The notes: generated by a model not told the origin, from the letters alone. Shown: positions 47,101-59,240, counted from the stretch's first letter. The stretch is DNA of 64,000 nucleotides from Parasponia andersonii (GCA_002914805.1 JXTB01000137.1:143001-207000), one strand, 5' to 3'. Numbers and translations: made by a program.

Positions 47101-49406
47101 TGCGATTCTTGAAATTTAAAATATTAAAAAATACTTTTCAATTCTTATTCCTGTGCGCCACCTTGCCTCTCCTCNAAAATCAATTACTCTTGAATAATAA
47201 GTACACTTTTCAATGTTCAATCAATACACTTTTTCATACTCAACCAATTACAAAATTGACTTATTAATAAAACATTTCTAAAATTAGCATTTAGAATCAA
47301 GGTTTTAAAAAGCTTAATCGGAAATCGAGACCTTTTGCTTTAGCCTCACGAGGTGTAAGCCTTGAGACGAATCGAGGCGTAAGCGACTTAAAGTAATAAA
47401 AAACCTCATAAAAATTCATAATGAAATAGAAAATCCCTAAAAATAAAAGTCTTACATAACATTATGGTAAAAAGACACAATTGCATAACAAAGCCGTAAA
47501 ATTCATGACAATACTAGCAACATATTTCATGAAACCACAAACCAAAGTTATCAAAAGCATAAATCCTAATATTAATAGCATAAGAATAGAACTTAGATGT
47601 CTAAAAATGATTTTCTAACTCAAAGCTATAGGAGGTCCTCATTCTCATTATCATCATCACTATTGGGTTTAAAAATGATTTTTTTTTTTTCTTTTTGAAA
47701 AAGCAGCTGCTACCTGTTGAGTCTCGATTAGAAGAGGAAGGAGAGGAAGAGTGAAGTTATCGTAGAAGAAAGGGAGAGTGGCTGCGTAGTTTTAGTGTTT
47801 AGTGAGCCGAGTGTTTTTTTCCACTACTTTGGGTTTTAGTGGCCCGGACTTAGTTATAACATTAAAAATAGAGCCCAAAACATATAAAAAGAATATACAG
47901 GTAGTTAGGCCCAAAAAATTGGCCAAACTTTAATTAAAAAGCCCATATTAGGGCTCGTTATAAGAGGCTTACACGTCATAAGCCTCGAAGGCGTGCACCT
48001 CAATTGGCGAGGCTTAAGCCTCTCCAAAGCCAGCTAAGGCGCGGCCTCAAAGGCGGTTTTCCTCCGCCTTGCCTCGAGGCAGACGCTTCAGGCGCCTTTT
48101 AAAGCAATGTTTATAATAGCATTATGCATAGGAGTAAAAACACGGAAATAATGTGTCAAATTTAATAGTTTGCTCCTTTTAGTGCAAAGTACTGCTTTTG
48201 CCATTGGCATATGCATTGGAGATGGTCTTAATTGTTCACTAAAGCTTTTGAAACATTTCAAAATGTTGAATTCTTTTAAATGCATTTCTTTCTTTGTGGC
48301 TATTTGCTTCTAGAATGATATCAGATAAATACAGGAGTGGTATAAACCCAACCAGCTATAAGATCACCCACTTAGTTTTTACACAGCTACATTGGTTTGT
48401 GATTGACGGCCTGCAATGTTCTCACTATTTAAAATAGCATTGGCTGAGAACAGAGGGGAGGCGACTCTGCTTGGACTGTTTGGTAGAAGAAAAAAGCCAA
48501 ATGGGTTGACAGTTTTTGTGTTTTCAGTCTCACAAATGTCTGTATTGTGTTTGAGGTTTGAGTTGGAAAAGTAAATGGCCAGTTGCATTGTGGTGGGACT
48601 CGACAGGGTTCATTATAGCTAAAGCCAAGTTGAATATGTAGAAAATGATTCAGGAATGTAGTAAAACGGAAGCAAAGAAAATGATATGCATATCTGTCAC
48701 ATCTTTATCGTGGTTGCATGACAATTCCTAAGATGCTGCTGCAGAAGAAATCTGAAACTAGTTATATTTTATTGGTCTCTTCGTCTAAAAGAAATTTGTC
48801 TATATTTTTATTTGTAGGCGACTACTGCCAATCATTCAAGGAAGAAGGAAACTACTTGAAAAACTAAATTGACTTCAAAAAGACCACAAAGTTAGACTGA
48901 AAGAGCAATTTTCCTAATTCTATTGAGTTGATGCAATGAGTTGTTACTGTAGAGTGTTATTTTTTCTATTTGACGAGTGGCTGGCTATGTATTTGTAAAA
49001 AGGAAGCTCTTTTCTGCGCTCAAATTTGTCCTCTACCTAGTTATTGGATTGTTATAAAGAAGTCAACATCACCAAAATGAATCTCCCATAGAAAATCTGG
49101 AACTGAACTAAAGGGCATTTGTAAACATGTAGAGCAATTCAATACTCCAATGATTTTTCAAGTATCCAAGAACATGTGATGTTTTCAGCTTTTAAAATAA
49201 TCAAATGGCATATGAGAAGCATTATTTTTGCGTATTTTCTTTCCAAATATAATTGAGCTGACCCATTATATCTCTGCTTTGATCTGTTTTCTTAGCTCCA
49301 GGATACAAAGACGACAACTGGAGAAACAGAGGTAAAATTTCAAGTATCCAGAGATACTCTAGGTTCCATGTTGCGGTCAATGGCTTACATCCGCGAGCAG
49401 CTATGA
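44105..49406 (+). CDS. FRS3: FAR1-RELATED SEQUENCE 3-like transcription factor (4 coding exons, ~857 aa)
   Basis: Nuclear FAR1/FHY3-family protein, derived in evolution from a MULE transposase; relatives act in phytochrome-A light signalling and other transcription. Exons: 44105-46327, 46509-46598, 46784-46933, 49296-49406 (stop TGA). All junctions are phase 0 with GT-AG sites. Domains: FAR1 DNA-binding zinc finger ~54-145 (C99, C112, H135, H137); MULE transposase-like domain ~253-370, with acidic residues at D275 (FDTMYRP) and D337/D339 (TTDQDRAI); SWIM zinc finger with C562, C564, C574 and H576. The C-terminus consists of repeated modules ending VAVINLK. From memory, Arabidopsis FRS3 is 851 aa and similar throughout, with a tail after REQL that is missing here. 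The start ATG is the first in the long exon. An unspliced reading through the exon 1 donor would end at 46405 with unrelated residues. Confidence 0.92.
46509..46933 (+). other. FRS3: Tandem phase-0 exon modules of FRS3
   Basis: Exon 2 (46509-46598) ends [10 protein letters not shown] and exon 3 (46784-46933) ends [10 protein letters not shown]. Exon 3 begins [16 protein letters not shown] and exon 4 begins [15 protein letters not shown], each followed by a LRSMAYI motif. The exons are thus diverged duplicates, each of whole-codon length (90 and 150 nt), and any one could be skipped without shifting the frame. A function for the module is not known to me. Confidence 0.8.
47298..48109. mobile_element. 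Non-autonomous hAT-like element in FRS3 intron 3
   Basis: 812 bp. Left end CAAGGTTTTAAAAAGC; the right end, reverse-complemented, is CATTGCTTTAAAAGGC, imperfect terminal inverted repeats of the hAT type. The flanking 8-mers TTTAGAAT (47290-47297) and TTTATAAT (48110-48117) match at 7 of 8, as expected for a hAT target duplication. The interior is non-coding; its ends carry many gcct(c/t)gaggc / aggcttaagcct motifs, typical subterminal repeats. It sits in a 2.36-kb intron and does not touch the splice sites. One N (47175) lies shortly upstream. Confidence 0.78.
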
Positions 49407-51060
49407 GAGCTGTAAGCATATATTCCTAATACCTTTTTGTCATTATGCGTCATACGGTTTACTCAATTAATTAGTTCCTTATAACTGAATTGGAGTTTTC
49501 CTAAATGCCATATGTTGAACAAAGAAATTCATCAGCATGTTTGGGTTTGTGAAGTTTTCAGTTGGTTCTTTGACACAACTATATCCTTTATATGAACCAA
49601 AACAAATATATAATTATTAGAGGTTCAAACTCAGCGTTCATGACATTGGAAACTAGAGCTACTTAATTAACTTCATTAGGGCGAATTGTCATACTTTAAA
49701 AGAGGATACAAATGGGTATATTGGTGGCTTTATTTTATGATAGGTCTTCCATTTGCTTCTGTAATTTGACGCAAGTCGAAGTAGGTAATTTTGTTGGAAA
49801 GAGCTGTATGTCTCTTTAAACTTCTTAAGATCCAGTGAATCTGCTGCAGAATCACTTTAAAATGCAAGCAATAGAGAAATGCAATGTTTTTTTTCTTCCT
49901 CCACTGTGGATATTAGTATGGTCCTGCATCCCATTTATCCCTTGCAGTTTCGGGCTATTACACTAAATCATTAATTGGCAAAGAAATGAAAAGGATAGTA
50001 GCAAGTGGATGATTAACGTGAGAATAATCTAGGAATGGTTACTTTGCTTGATGTAGTTTTTTTAGACCATTAACTGGTTTGCTTTCTATATCCCGGTTTA
50101 CTTGTTGACTGGAGATTGTTCTTTTATGCTCCAAGATTAGTTTATTCAGGTTCTGTACATTGTTGTAAAGCTTTTGTCGTGTTGCTCTTCTGTTGAATGT
50201 CTAGATGATTAACATTGTGGATAGTCAAACTTATGATATTAAATCTTTCTCTTGATTTCATGTTCCCTCAAGCATGGTTGTGTTATTGAGGGGTTTCCTC
50301 GTTCGTTACATTTTCTGTATTTTTTGGCAGTACAAGGAAAAACAGTTGACAAATCAACTTTCTATTCCCATGTTTGTTATTTCCAATCCTTCCTGTGAAA
50401 GATTGTTGATGGCTGCACCATGTTAAAAGTCCCACTTTTAATTGGATTATTTCTTTTTGACTTTATATGAAAAAGGTTTATATGGTGTTTTTAATTGAAA
50501 TACGTTCTGTAAGACAATTTTAATTGTGTGTCATAACTGGATGTTCATTGCAGAGTTTTATTTGGAGGACGAAATCTATAAAGAGTTAATACGTCTTCTA
50601 TGCCCCTTAGCAGGCTAATAACGCAATAACCGAACCGTGGCTGTCACTAGTCATCTGAAAAGATTCTAGCAATAGAATCATTCAAGGTTGGTCCTGGTTT
50701 ATAACTAATTATGTACAATGTTAACGTTTCTTTAACAGGATGTGTTCTAGCTGTTGTTAGCTATTTTTTTACCATTCCTTGGATCACATCTGTTTAGGTT
50801 TAAGCTTTAGTATTAGCACTTCACGTCTCTAACTCACCTAATATACATCGTTTCTGTGTAACTATGTGCTGGAAACTTATTTGTAAATGTAGGCTGTGAA
50901 TTGTGAAATTATTTCTTGATTAACTCTTGCTGGTAATTTGTATCAAAGCTTCCGTGATTAGAGCTTCGATCTTTTGTTTGGTGATGCAGAATGTTGAATT
51001 TGTATGCGACTAAGAATACTTTCTACTTAAATTTCAATAAAACAAAGCTACACCTTAATG
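49407..51060 (+). other. FRS3: Probable FRS3 3' UTR, with possible UTR introns
   Basis: Just after the stop, a donor-like gtaagc follows at 49412. Acceptor-like sites precede 50554 (cattgcag) and the stretch near 50991 (gatgcag). A poly(A) signal aataaa at 51036-51041 is the best end candidate. These UTR introns are inferred from splice-like signals only. No other gene is seen here. Confidence 0.4.
51036..51041 (+). terminator. Candidate poly(A) signal of FRS3
   Basis: Canonical AATAAA in an AT-rich context about 1.6 kb after the stop codon, consistent with a spliced 3' UTR. Other AT-rich near-matches exist. Confidence 0.4.
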
Positions 51061-51903
51061 CATAAAAATGCTAAATATCGCACTGTTTGTCATCTAGTCA
51101 GAATATTCTCTTATATATTTGTGTGGTTCTCTATGGTAATGCTATGACCTAAAAATTTTAATTTGATTGATTAATAGTTGATACCTAACATTAACATGTG
51201 AATATGTGATAGTTAAAAGCAGACAGACAGTGATTAGTGCTGATCACCAATGCTGATTCTATTACATTGCATTGCTCCATAATGATAATGTCGTGTTATT
51301 TAAAGAGTTATTTTCTATGTGATCCTTTAGTTTAATGATAAGGCCAAAACATTATATAGTTTACATCCATAAGGAATGTTCTTTTAAAACTTAAAAGAGT
51401 CAATTAGGAGCTAATCCCAGCAGCTTGGATAAGACAATGAAATTATGCTTTTGGCTGGATTTTGATTGCGTTAACCGTTCAAGAGAAACTAGTACTCACA
51501 TAACACGTTATCAAAATGCTACTATATAGTATAGAAGTTTCGAGTTGAAATCGTCCGGAGAACAAGTTCGGAGGTCAAATTAACACTAATAAGGGGTAAG
51601 CTGAGAAGAATAGGTTATATGTACGGTTTCTTCTGGGTTTTAGTAGTTTTGAGATGAAAATGGAAACCACGAAGAGCAGTTTGCCATTCTGACTTCGAAC
51701 AAAGAAAAAAGACACAAAAATGGGGAATAAATGGCCAACCTAATTAGTGGAAAACTTGGTAATTTTTCCTGGTCACTTCCCAACACTTACCAAAAAAAAA
51801 AAAAAAAATCGGAACTAATAAAGACCATTTAAGATTAACATGTTCTAGTTAGGGTTCTTGTTAGGGATACTTTCATACTATAAAGGGAAAAAATAAGGAA
51901 AAA

Positions 51904-51917
51904 GGGGGGGGGGGGGG
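51904..51917 (+). repeat. G14 homopolymer
   Basis: Fourteen consecutive G in otherwise ~70 percent AT DNA. It could form a G-quadruplex, or its length may be an assembly artefact. Confidence 0.9.
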
Positions 51918-52494
51918 TGTTAAAAATCATAAATTCATCGTCAAATTCTTTCCCCGTGCTTGGGCGCTTTTCCTGCAAAGATTAATTGAGCGTGATAACA
52001 GCTAATTAAATAATAAGGTTGTGGGCAGAAGTCCAGCTCCAGGTGTTAGATGGTGACAAGTATTCAGTATCCGTTAGAGTATTATACTGAAATTTAAATA
52101 ATAGAAATATAAAATACTGAATTTAACGTAACAAGAATTGCATTAAATAACTTTGCCGAACAATTTAGAATCATTAATAATCATAGATCTAAAAATATTT
52201 AAAGTATTGAAAAATAACGTGGGCGATTGTAAACAAATGTTACAATAAACAACTCAGTTTGTTAAACAACTCATCACGAGTTTACAATTATTCAACATGA
52301 TAGTAATTAATTAGCATAATATATGATTAGTTAATTAGCGCTCTATAAAATATTTAGAGTATGATAAAAATACTAAGTGAGTAGCTCCCAAAATCTGCAT
52401 AACAATAATAATAATAACAACGTATAGATTTATATATATACAGATATAAATATATATATGGTGGATTGACTAGAAGAAAGGTATAAATATACAG

Positions 52495-52512
52495 ATAGAT
52501 AGATAGATAGAT

Positions 52513-52545
<33 letters not shown>
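52495..52545. repeat. (GATA)n and (TA)n compound microsatellite
   Basis: About five GATA units followed by a TA run. It generates a Tyr-Ile-rich minus-strand frame that is not a gene. Confidence 0.9.
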
Positions 52546-52546
<1 letters not shown>

Positions 52547-52639
52547 CTATCAAATTTGACCATCTTTTAATGCATATGATGAAAATAGAGACAATCTATA
52601 ACTCATAATATAAAAATAAGATTTTTATTGTCGTGTCAT

Positions 52640-53110
52640 TTAATGAATGTTTTAGAGTACCAAAATTATTCTTAACTCAATTTTAGTCGAAAATTTTTGA
52701 CCAAGTCAAAAATAATGGAGTTGACACTTGGAAGGCGGCCAACCATATTCGACTGGGGTCGAAATTGTTTGACCACAGTCGAACGCCAGTTGAACACCAG
52801 TCGAAAATTTTCGACTGATGACTTTGATCTCAGTTAAATTGTTTAACTATGGTCGAACGGTAGTTCGACCCCAATTGAAAACTTTTTGACTACTTGTCGA
52901 AAAATGATCAAAATAATCGGGAAAGGCAGTCAAATAAGTTCGACTATAATCGAGTGGAGGCATCACCTCCAGGGTTAGGATTGGGACCGACAATGGTGGC
53001 TACATTAGTTTGAAATTTGGTAAAAAAATATGTTATTCAAGTAAATTTACATATGTGATATGTCAATAGGGGTTAATTTTGAAAATATTAATGAGTGAGT
53101 CCTATTTTTC
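52640..53110. repeat. Dispersed repeat (copy 2), uninterrupted
   Basis: Same family as 10430-12400. Rich in short inverted motifs (tcgaaaattttcga, ttcgaccccaa, gactggggtcg). Shared blocks appear in the same order, without the 1.5-kb insertion. The multiple self-complementary TCGA motifs could fold, as in foldback-type elements, but I cannot define the termini. Confidence 0.6.
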
Positions 53111-53207
53111 ATCATAAGGATTTAGTAAATCTTCTATGTGTAAATTCTACTATACATTTATATATATATATATATGTATGTATGTAGATAAGTATGTAAA
53201 TTGGGAT

Positions 53208-53639
53208 AATGATATAAAGACACTCTAAATTTAAATCTTTTTTTTTTTTTTGCAAAAAATATCCTCACTTTAAAAATTCTGCATTTAATACTCTAACTTT
53301 TGAATTCTGCAAATTAATATCCTCGTATTTAGAAGTTTTGCAAATTTATACTCTTGATGGGTAATTAATTGATTTTAGTAATAAAAGGAAGGTTGTAGCT
53401 CTTATTTACTCTATAAAAATTTATTAAACACTAATAAAATTAGTTTGTTTAACCTTTTCATGCAGGAGAAAAAAAAAAGAATAAAAAAATTGGAATGAGA
53501 GGTCAAAAAGATTATTTGCAAGGACCGTAAATGTAGGTAAATTTGCAAAATTCAACAATCAATATATTAATTTGCATATTTTTAAAAGTGAAAGTATTAA
53601 TTTACAGAAGTTCAAAAACTAAGGTATTTTTATGTCATT
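53208..53639. mobile_element. Small element with long imperfect inverted ends (MULE-type MITE)
   Basis: The left end (aatgatataaagacactc..., with actttaaaaattctgcatttaatac) and the reverse complement of the right end (aatgacataaaaatacct..., with acttttaaaaatatgcaaattaatat) are similar over roughly 130 bases. Its interior is non-coding. No 9-bp target duplication was found, so the Mutator-type call is tentative. Confidence 0.5.
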
Positions 53640-53666
53640 AAATCAAGTAAAATTATATGTATAGGC

Positions 53667-53715
<49 letters not shown>

Positions 53716-53717
<2 letters not shown>

Positions 53718-53964
53718 CACTAATCTAGTAGGTATTTTTTTTTTTACCTATTTATAGCTAGATATTGTTTTGCGTAATTAAAATCCATCAAATACATCTT
53801 TTCATGGTAAAAATTAGAAAGAGAAAAGTATTAAATAATGAATTTTTATTTTTATTATTTTTTTTTCTAACTACTTAAATTACGGTAATTTTTAGATTAT
53901 GATCCAATGGTTGAAAAAAATACTTATAGATGGATAAAAAACTAATACCCATTGGATTGGAACC
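53716..53964. mobile_element. MITE copy 2 embedded in a (TA)n microsatellite
   Basis: 249 bp. Left end ggcactaatctagtaggtat; the right end reverse-complemented is ggttccaatccaatgggtat, giving imperfect terminal inverted repeats. TA runs of about 45 bp (53670-53715) and about 35 bp (53965-54002) flank it directly. It matches the copy at 28172-28406, which is also flanked by TA runs. This resembles the rice Micron elements known to insert into (TA)n tracts. Confidence 0.7.
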
Positions 53965-53969
53965 ATATA

Positions 53970-54002
<33 letters not shown>

Positions 54003-54006
<4 letters not shown>

Positions 54007-54590
54007 CTCGCTTGGATAGAGACTATGGAAGCCTTTTGTTGGTGATTGATTAATGGGAAAAAAAAGTAAATAAGAGATAAAGTGCTAAAGTGTAAAACAT
54101 AGAGCATATGTTTTCCCATAATCTCTTGTTCTCCCGTTACAAATAGTTTGGGCCGTATTTATAGGCCGAATTGATTTCTCTTGTTCTAATCATATAAGGA
54201 CATGCAGTTGATGTGGTGTCAATAAATGAAGACGGCTTTCACACCCAAGAGCTGTGGTGTCTTACCACAAATTAACCCTTTTTGATGCCTCCTGCCTTGT
54301 CATTGGCTCAATTTTTGCATTTAATAATTTTGAAGAAGCTGCTCTTTACAATCTAATTTGACACATGGTACTAACATGCATACACATGCTCCTTGACGAT
54401 ATGGCCCTAAACTTGCAACTTTTTAATAAAAAATTGACATTTATTTTGGAATGTCACATTTTTTTAATTGATTTCATATTGTACATTATTTATAACTTAA
54501 TATTTTTAATTAGTAACCAATTATAAAAAATTGTCATAACTCAAAATTCTTAGTTTTTTTTTTTTGTTTTTTTTCCCTTGAAAGTTACAT
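54003..54590. other. Unclassified segment with a minus-strand TATA-like motif
   Basis: The minus strand reads ggcctataaatacggcc at 54151-54167, followed by leader-like sequence, as in a promoter or an LTR. No downstream coding sequence or paired repeat is visible. It may be part of an unrecognised element. Confidence 0.25.
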
Positions 54591-54599
54591 AGCAACGTC

Positions 54600-57500
54600 G
54601 TTCATTAAAGAAAATGAGGAAGTTCACGAATCCATGCTCAAAATTTTGTTCTGAGCCATACAATAAACAAAAATTGTTTGACCAAAATGTGTAAGAACAC
54701 CTAGAAAAAAAATTGAAAATATTTTAAATCTCAAGTAATAAAGCTGGTATTTAAGCTCATATATTATGACAAAATTTCTATGCACCAAGATAGTAAAACA
54801 ATTTAGAAATGAAAATAATTTAAATAAGTAAACAAACAAAAATAAAAATACAAATAAAAATATAACCAAAAAAAATACCCTTAGTTATTGTAAACTTGAT
54901 ATATTTTAAAACATAATATTACACTACTTGTATTCAACAAAAGAAAAATCAATCTACCAAAAACAATTTAGTATCATAAAACTAGTAAATATGTTTTTCT
55001 TCATAGTATTAAACCATTTAAACTAGGTATACAAGTTTTTCTCCATGATTCATAAGAATATGAACTACATATATACCTTAAAATATTATAACAGTACGTG
55101 TGCCAGAAACTCAGCACCACAGCACTAAGGCTATGTTTGATAGAGAGGAAAGATAAAAAGAGGAAATGAAAAAAAATAAGAGGAAAAGAAAATATGTAGG
55201 AAATAAAGGAAAGCATCTTTCCCTTATAATTGTTTGGCATGTAGAAGAAAAGCAAATTGGTATATTTTAAAATGATTATTTTATCCTCTATATTATTATT
55301 TTAAAAATTAGTATACAAGGATAATTTAGTAAATTAAAATTTTCATTAACTAATTTTTTTTCTTTTCCACTTTCCCTCTAATTTGGAGAGGAAAATTTTT
55401 ATGAGGCCCACATATTATTTTTCCCTTCCCTTTCTCTCACCTTTTCCTTTTCTTTTTTTTTTTCCCCCCTTTTTCTTCCTACCAAATAATCTTATTTTTC
55501 ATTTTCCCTTAATTTTTCCTCCAACTCTTTCCTTCCTCTTACTTTTCTCTCTTACCAAACATAGCTTAAGAAGCTAATGCTACAGCGTAGGGAAATCTAC
55601 AGCGCCCAACTCAAACGACAGTAGATAGCTTTTTCTTCTTAATTCATATGAATTTGAACTAATTATATAGAATCTCAAGTAATAAATCTAGTATATAACC
55701 TCACATACTATGACAAAATTTTAATAAATAAGACAAGAAAATAATATACCTAAAGTGTAACAAAAAACTAAAAAGAAAATAGCATCTAAAATCCCAAGTT
55801 ATAAATCAGGTACATAACCATACCATGACAAAATTTACATATACTATGACAACACAATAATGTATCAGAAAATGTAACAAATACTTAGAAATAAAATAAT
55901 AATGCATGGAATCTCCAAGTAATAAATTCGATATATAACTTCATACACTATGACAAACTATTCATATCCTAATATAAGAAAATAATAAACCAAAAATATT
56001 AAAAAAATGACCTTCGTTTTATAAGAACAGAAACAAAAACTCACCACAATAAGAACCTAATGATCCCAATGGACTTTTATCTTCTTCAAAACACGTAATT
56101 CTACAAGAATTAGATTTCTCTAAGTTTTTTAATTGTAGCTATATTGCCTGCATTGACAATACTTGATTTACTTTTTCTTCTTAAACTCACTAGCTAAAAT
56201 GTTTCTTTTCTTTTTCGGTCTGCCAATACCAGCTTTCTCTATATTAGGTAGGATAACACCTTACTCTTTAACAAAATCTGATACATTCAAATAAGTTTGA
56301 CCTTCAAGTAGATGAATAATCCCACAATAGGTAAGCTTATAAGCCGACTTCTTGAAAAAGTGAGGTGTATAGTTGTATTAACTCAAGTTGAAGCTACTAA
56401 CTACAACACAAATATTCGAACAGAGAATATCTTCAAAATCCTACTTCCTGCAGCTATAATCACGTTTCACCAAATGTATGATGAACTCTAAATTATTGTG
56501 ACAAACTTGATATATATATATAAACCAACTGTATGAACATGATTATCCTTAAAAAAAAGAAAAAAATAAAAGATATTACTAGATAGAATAAAATCATTTA
56601 TAGATAAAAGATATTACTAAAATTAGTATATATAAATATATACCAAGTTTAAAAATATATATCAAGACAAAAAAATCTATATACCATATCCTGAAAACAA
56701 AATATAAAAGAATTAAAATTTATTGTCATTCTTCGTAAAAAATTAATTTGGTCTCACACTTGAGCTTTTGTCCCAATAGTAAGCTTTAATCTTATTCATG
56801 AAGCTACAAATGCATGACGAGTAAATCAAGGTTAGACCTTTTGTCTTATAATCTCTAAATAAAAGAATAATTGGTATAAACACCAATAAGAAATATATAT
56901 GCTTGTTAATAAATTAATGTACAACTCAACTTACACAACAAATAGAGTAAACAAGAGACAAAATTAAGTAGAATATAAGAAGAAATATAAACCAACAACA
57001 ATAAAAAAATAAGATAGTACATAAGTTTTAACAAAAAAATAGGATCATAGATAAATTTTTCTTCCTGGTTCACAATAATATGAACTAGGTATTATATCTT
57101 TATATACCATAATAATATATGTGCCAAAAACTCAACTAATAAGAGATAATACATAAGTTTTCTTTCGTGGTTTATATGAATATGAACTATGTACATATCT
57201 TCAATCAAAAATATATATACTTGCCAAAAAATCAATGCACATACTTAACTAACAGAACACATAGAATAAATAATAGGAAAAATCAGGTAGAATATAACAA
57301 GAAATATGTACCAACAACAACATATCATATTTACAAAATAAAAATACATATACTTTCTAAAGCTCTTACTTCACTCAAAGCCACATTCAGACTTTTGGAG
57401 ACATTAGTTCTCATGGTATTATATCTTCTTCTAGTTGTATAAAACAAGCCTATTTCTTCTATCCAACATCTTCTGACAACTGCTGGCTTGATTTTCACCA

Positions 57501-59240
57501 TTAGACACATAAGCTCAGACTTCAAGTAAGTCTTCGCACATCTATCTAATAATTGTTCATTACCAAAATACTTCACATATATTTTCAAATTATTCAACAC
57601 ATGAAATATGCAAAAAAACGTATTCAGCCTCCGAATAAATAAGAGTTATGGCATTCTGAATACTACCATGTCTAACTAAAATAGTCACTAAATCAATATG
57701 ATTCCCTACGACACTCCTCAATCACTCGAGAAACTATTGCTAAGATAAATCATTATCCAAATCACAAATACCAAAAATAAGAGGAAACATATGGTTATTT
57801 GCATCCATCACAGATGCAATGAAAAGATCGCATCAATTGATATAACAGGCCTGTAATAATGCCATGCTTGAATCAAAACTCCAAATGATGTAAAAAACTA
57901 CATAAAATTTCCCTCTTCATGCACTTGACAATCAATATATGAACTTATATGGCGAAACGAAGAAAACAATATTAGAAAATGAAATAGTATATCTATTGAT
58001 TTAATAGGCATATTTTCACATATAACAAGTTAAAAAGTCTATATATCAAACATAAAAAAATGTATATAAGAAAACGATAGAATATAAAAATAATGTTCTT
58101 GGATTATGACTCTTTAACGCTACTGAGTATGATGGAATCAAACTATAAGAATCCTAAAAATAACATTTAACATAAGTGAGTTCTCGAGTAGCCCAAGCCT
58201 TATAGTAGCTAATGTTTATACCATACTCTAAATGCATATAGTCAATGATATCTTAAAGAATCATTTCTTTTTTCTTATCCACCTTAATAATATCTAGAAT
58301 ACACTCAAAAACTACTCTATTGGCGGCTTGCTTATGATCATTCTTGATAATGTCTAATGAAAAAGTAAACTCACTAACATATTTTCTAATTATCCATAAG
58401 CCACCCTGTATATACTAGAAGCATGAAGATAACCCAAACAACTAAAAGCACTACACTTAACTGAAATCCTATTCATGCTAGACTTTACAGTTTTATACTC
58501 AAAGTTTTTCTTCATAATGTATAAAGTCAAAGCATTTTACAATTATTTTTTAATCAATAAATATGTACTTTTTCTTGATATCATCCAAGATATTTGGGTA
58601 CACTAAATACTCCTCAACATCATTAAATCTAGGAGAGCTGCTGAAAATAGAAGTCGAAGAAGGAACTGAACTTCGAGTAATGAGAAAAAGAACCAACCTC
58701 AAATGTCCTTAACGGACCATTAGATTTAAAACTTGGACCAACCTCAACAACACATGAACCATTGCCTAAAAGAGATGAACCAATCAGAGCAATGTTAGGT
58801 GTGCTCTCGATAACATCTACCAAAGGAACCTCATTATGACTAACGATAAGTGGATACTTCATATTAATATCAAATTTCACTTCTAATCTCCAAAAGATTA
58901 TTCCCATAAGCATCATACTTCATGTCAATGAACAAGTAGATTAAATGTCTCAATCGATCAAGTCCTAAATAAGGTTCTTTAAAAAAGATTCCACAAATTC
59001 TAAATAAGTTGTCCCTCCTTTAATTAAAGCATTAATAAACCTAAAATCAACATATAGCATCAATAAACCTAAAATCAACATACTTTTTATTATCGTTTTA
59101 ATGACTATCATAATGATAATTATATGTATCTTTGTCATCCTTAGAATTATATGAGAAATAGATAAGAAAATACAACAATAATTATAGGTACATAAAAATA
59201 TAAACTAGATATATGATTCTGCACACTAAGTACATAAGCA
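54600..59240 (-). mobile_element. Left arm of MULE inverted duplication, decayed transposase on minus strand
   Basis: Mirror image of 59300-63520. Minus-strand fragments: 58916-58629 (KYPLIVSHNEVPLVDVIEST) matches the right-arm frame (EYPLISTYDDVPLIDVAIST). Fragment 57600-57331 (FGNEQLLDRCAKTYL) matches the right-arm (LGNDQLFEGCAKAYL), the part after the catalytic domain. Non-coding flanks also match, e.g. 56060-56110 with 62465-62520 and 55010-55075 with 63200-63270. The transposase is interrupted and not functional. A Tourist-like MITE has inserted in this arm only. Confidence 0.8.
55129..55566. mobile_element. Tourist-like (PIF/Harbinger) MITE in the left MULE arm
   Basis: 438 bp with terminal inverted repeats ggctatgtttgatagagagg at the left and, reverse-complemented, agctatgtttggtaagagag at the right. 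It is flanked by TAA on both sides (55126-55128, 55567-55569), the PIF/Harbinger target duplication. The right MULE arm lacks it, so it arrived after the duplication. A related, degraded copy lies in WRI1 intron 6. Confidence 0.82.

Larger units (their letters stand above)
51061..52640. other. Intergenic region, no gene seen
   Basis: Contains a run of 14 G (51904-51917), an A16 run near 51793-51808, and SSRs at 52409-52545 ((AAT)n, TA runs and (GATA)n). Nothing coding is supported. Confidence 0.5.

Noticed and set aside
52354-52563. Minus-strand 69-aa frame rich in Tyr, Ile and Ser
   Set aside because: It is a translation of TA and GATA microsatellites, not a gene.
58629-58916. 95-aa minus-strand frame as an independent small gene
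   Set aside because: It is the mirror counterpart of the right-arm MULE frame at 59477-60112, hence a transposase fragment.
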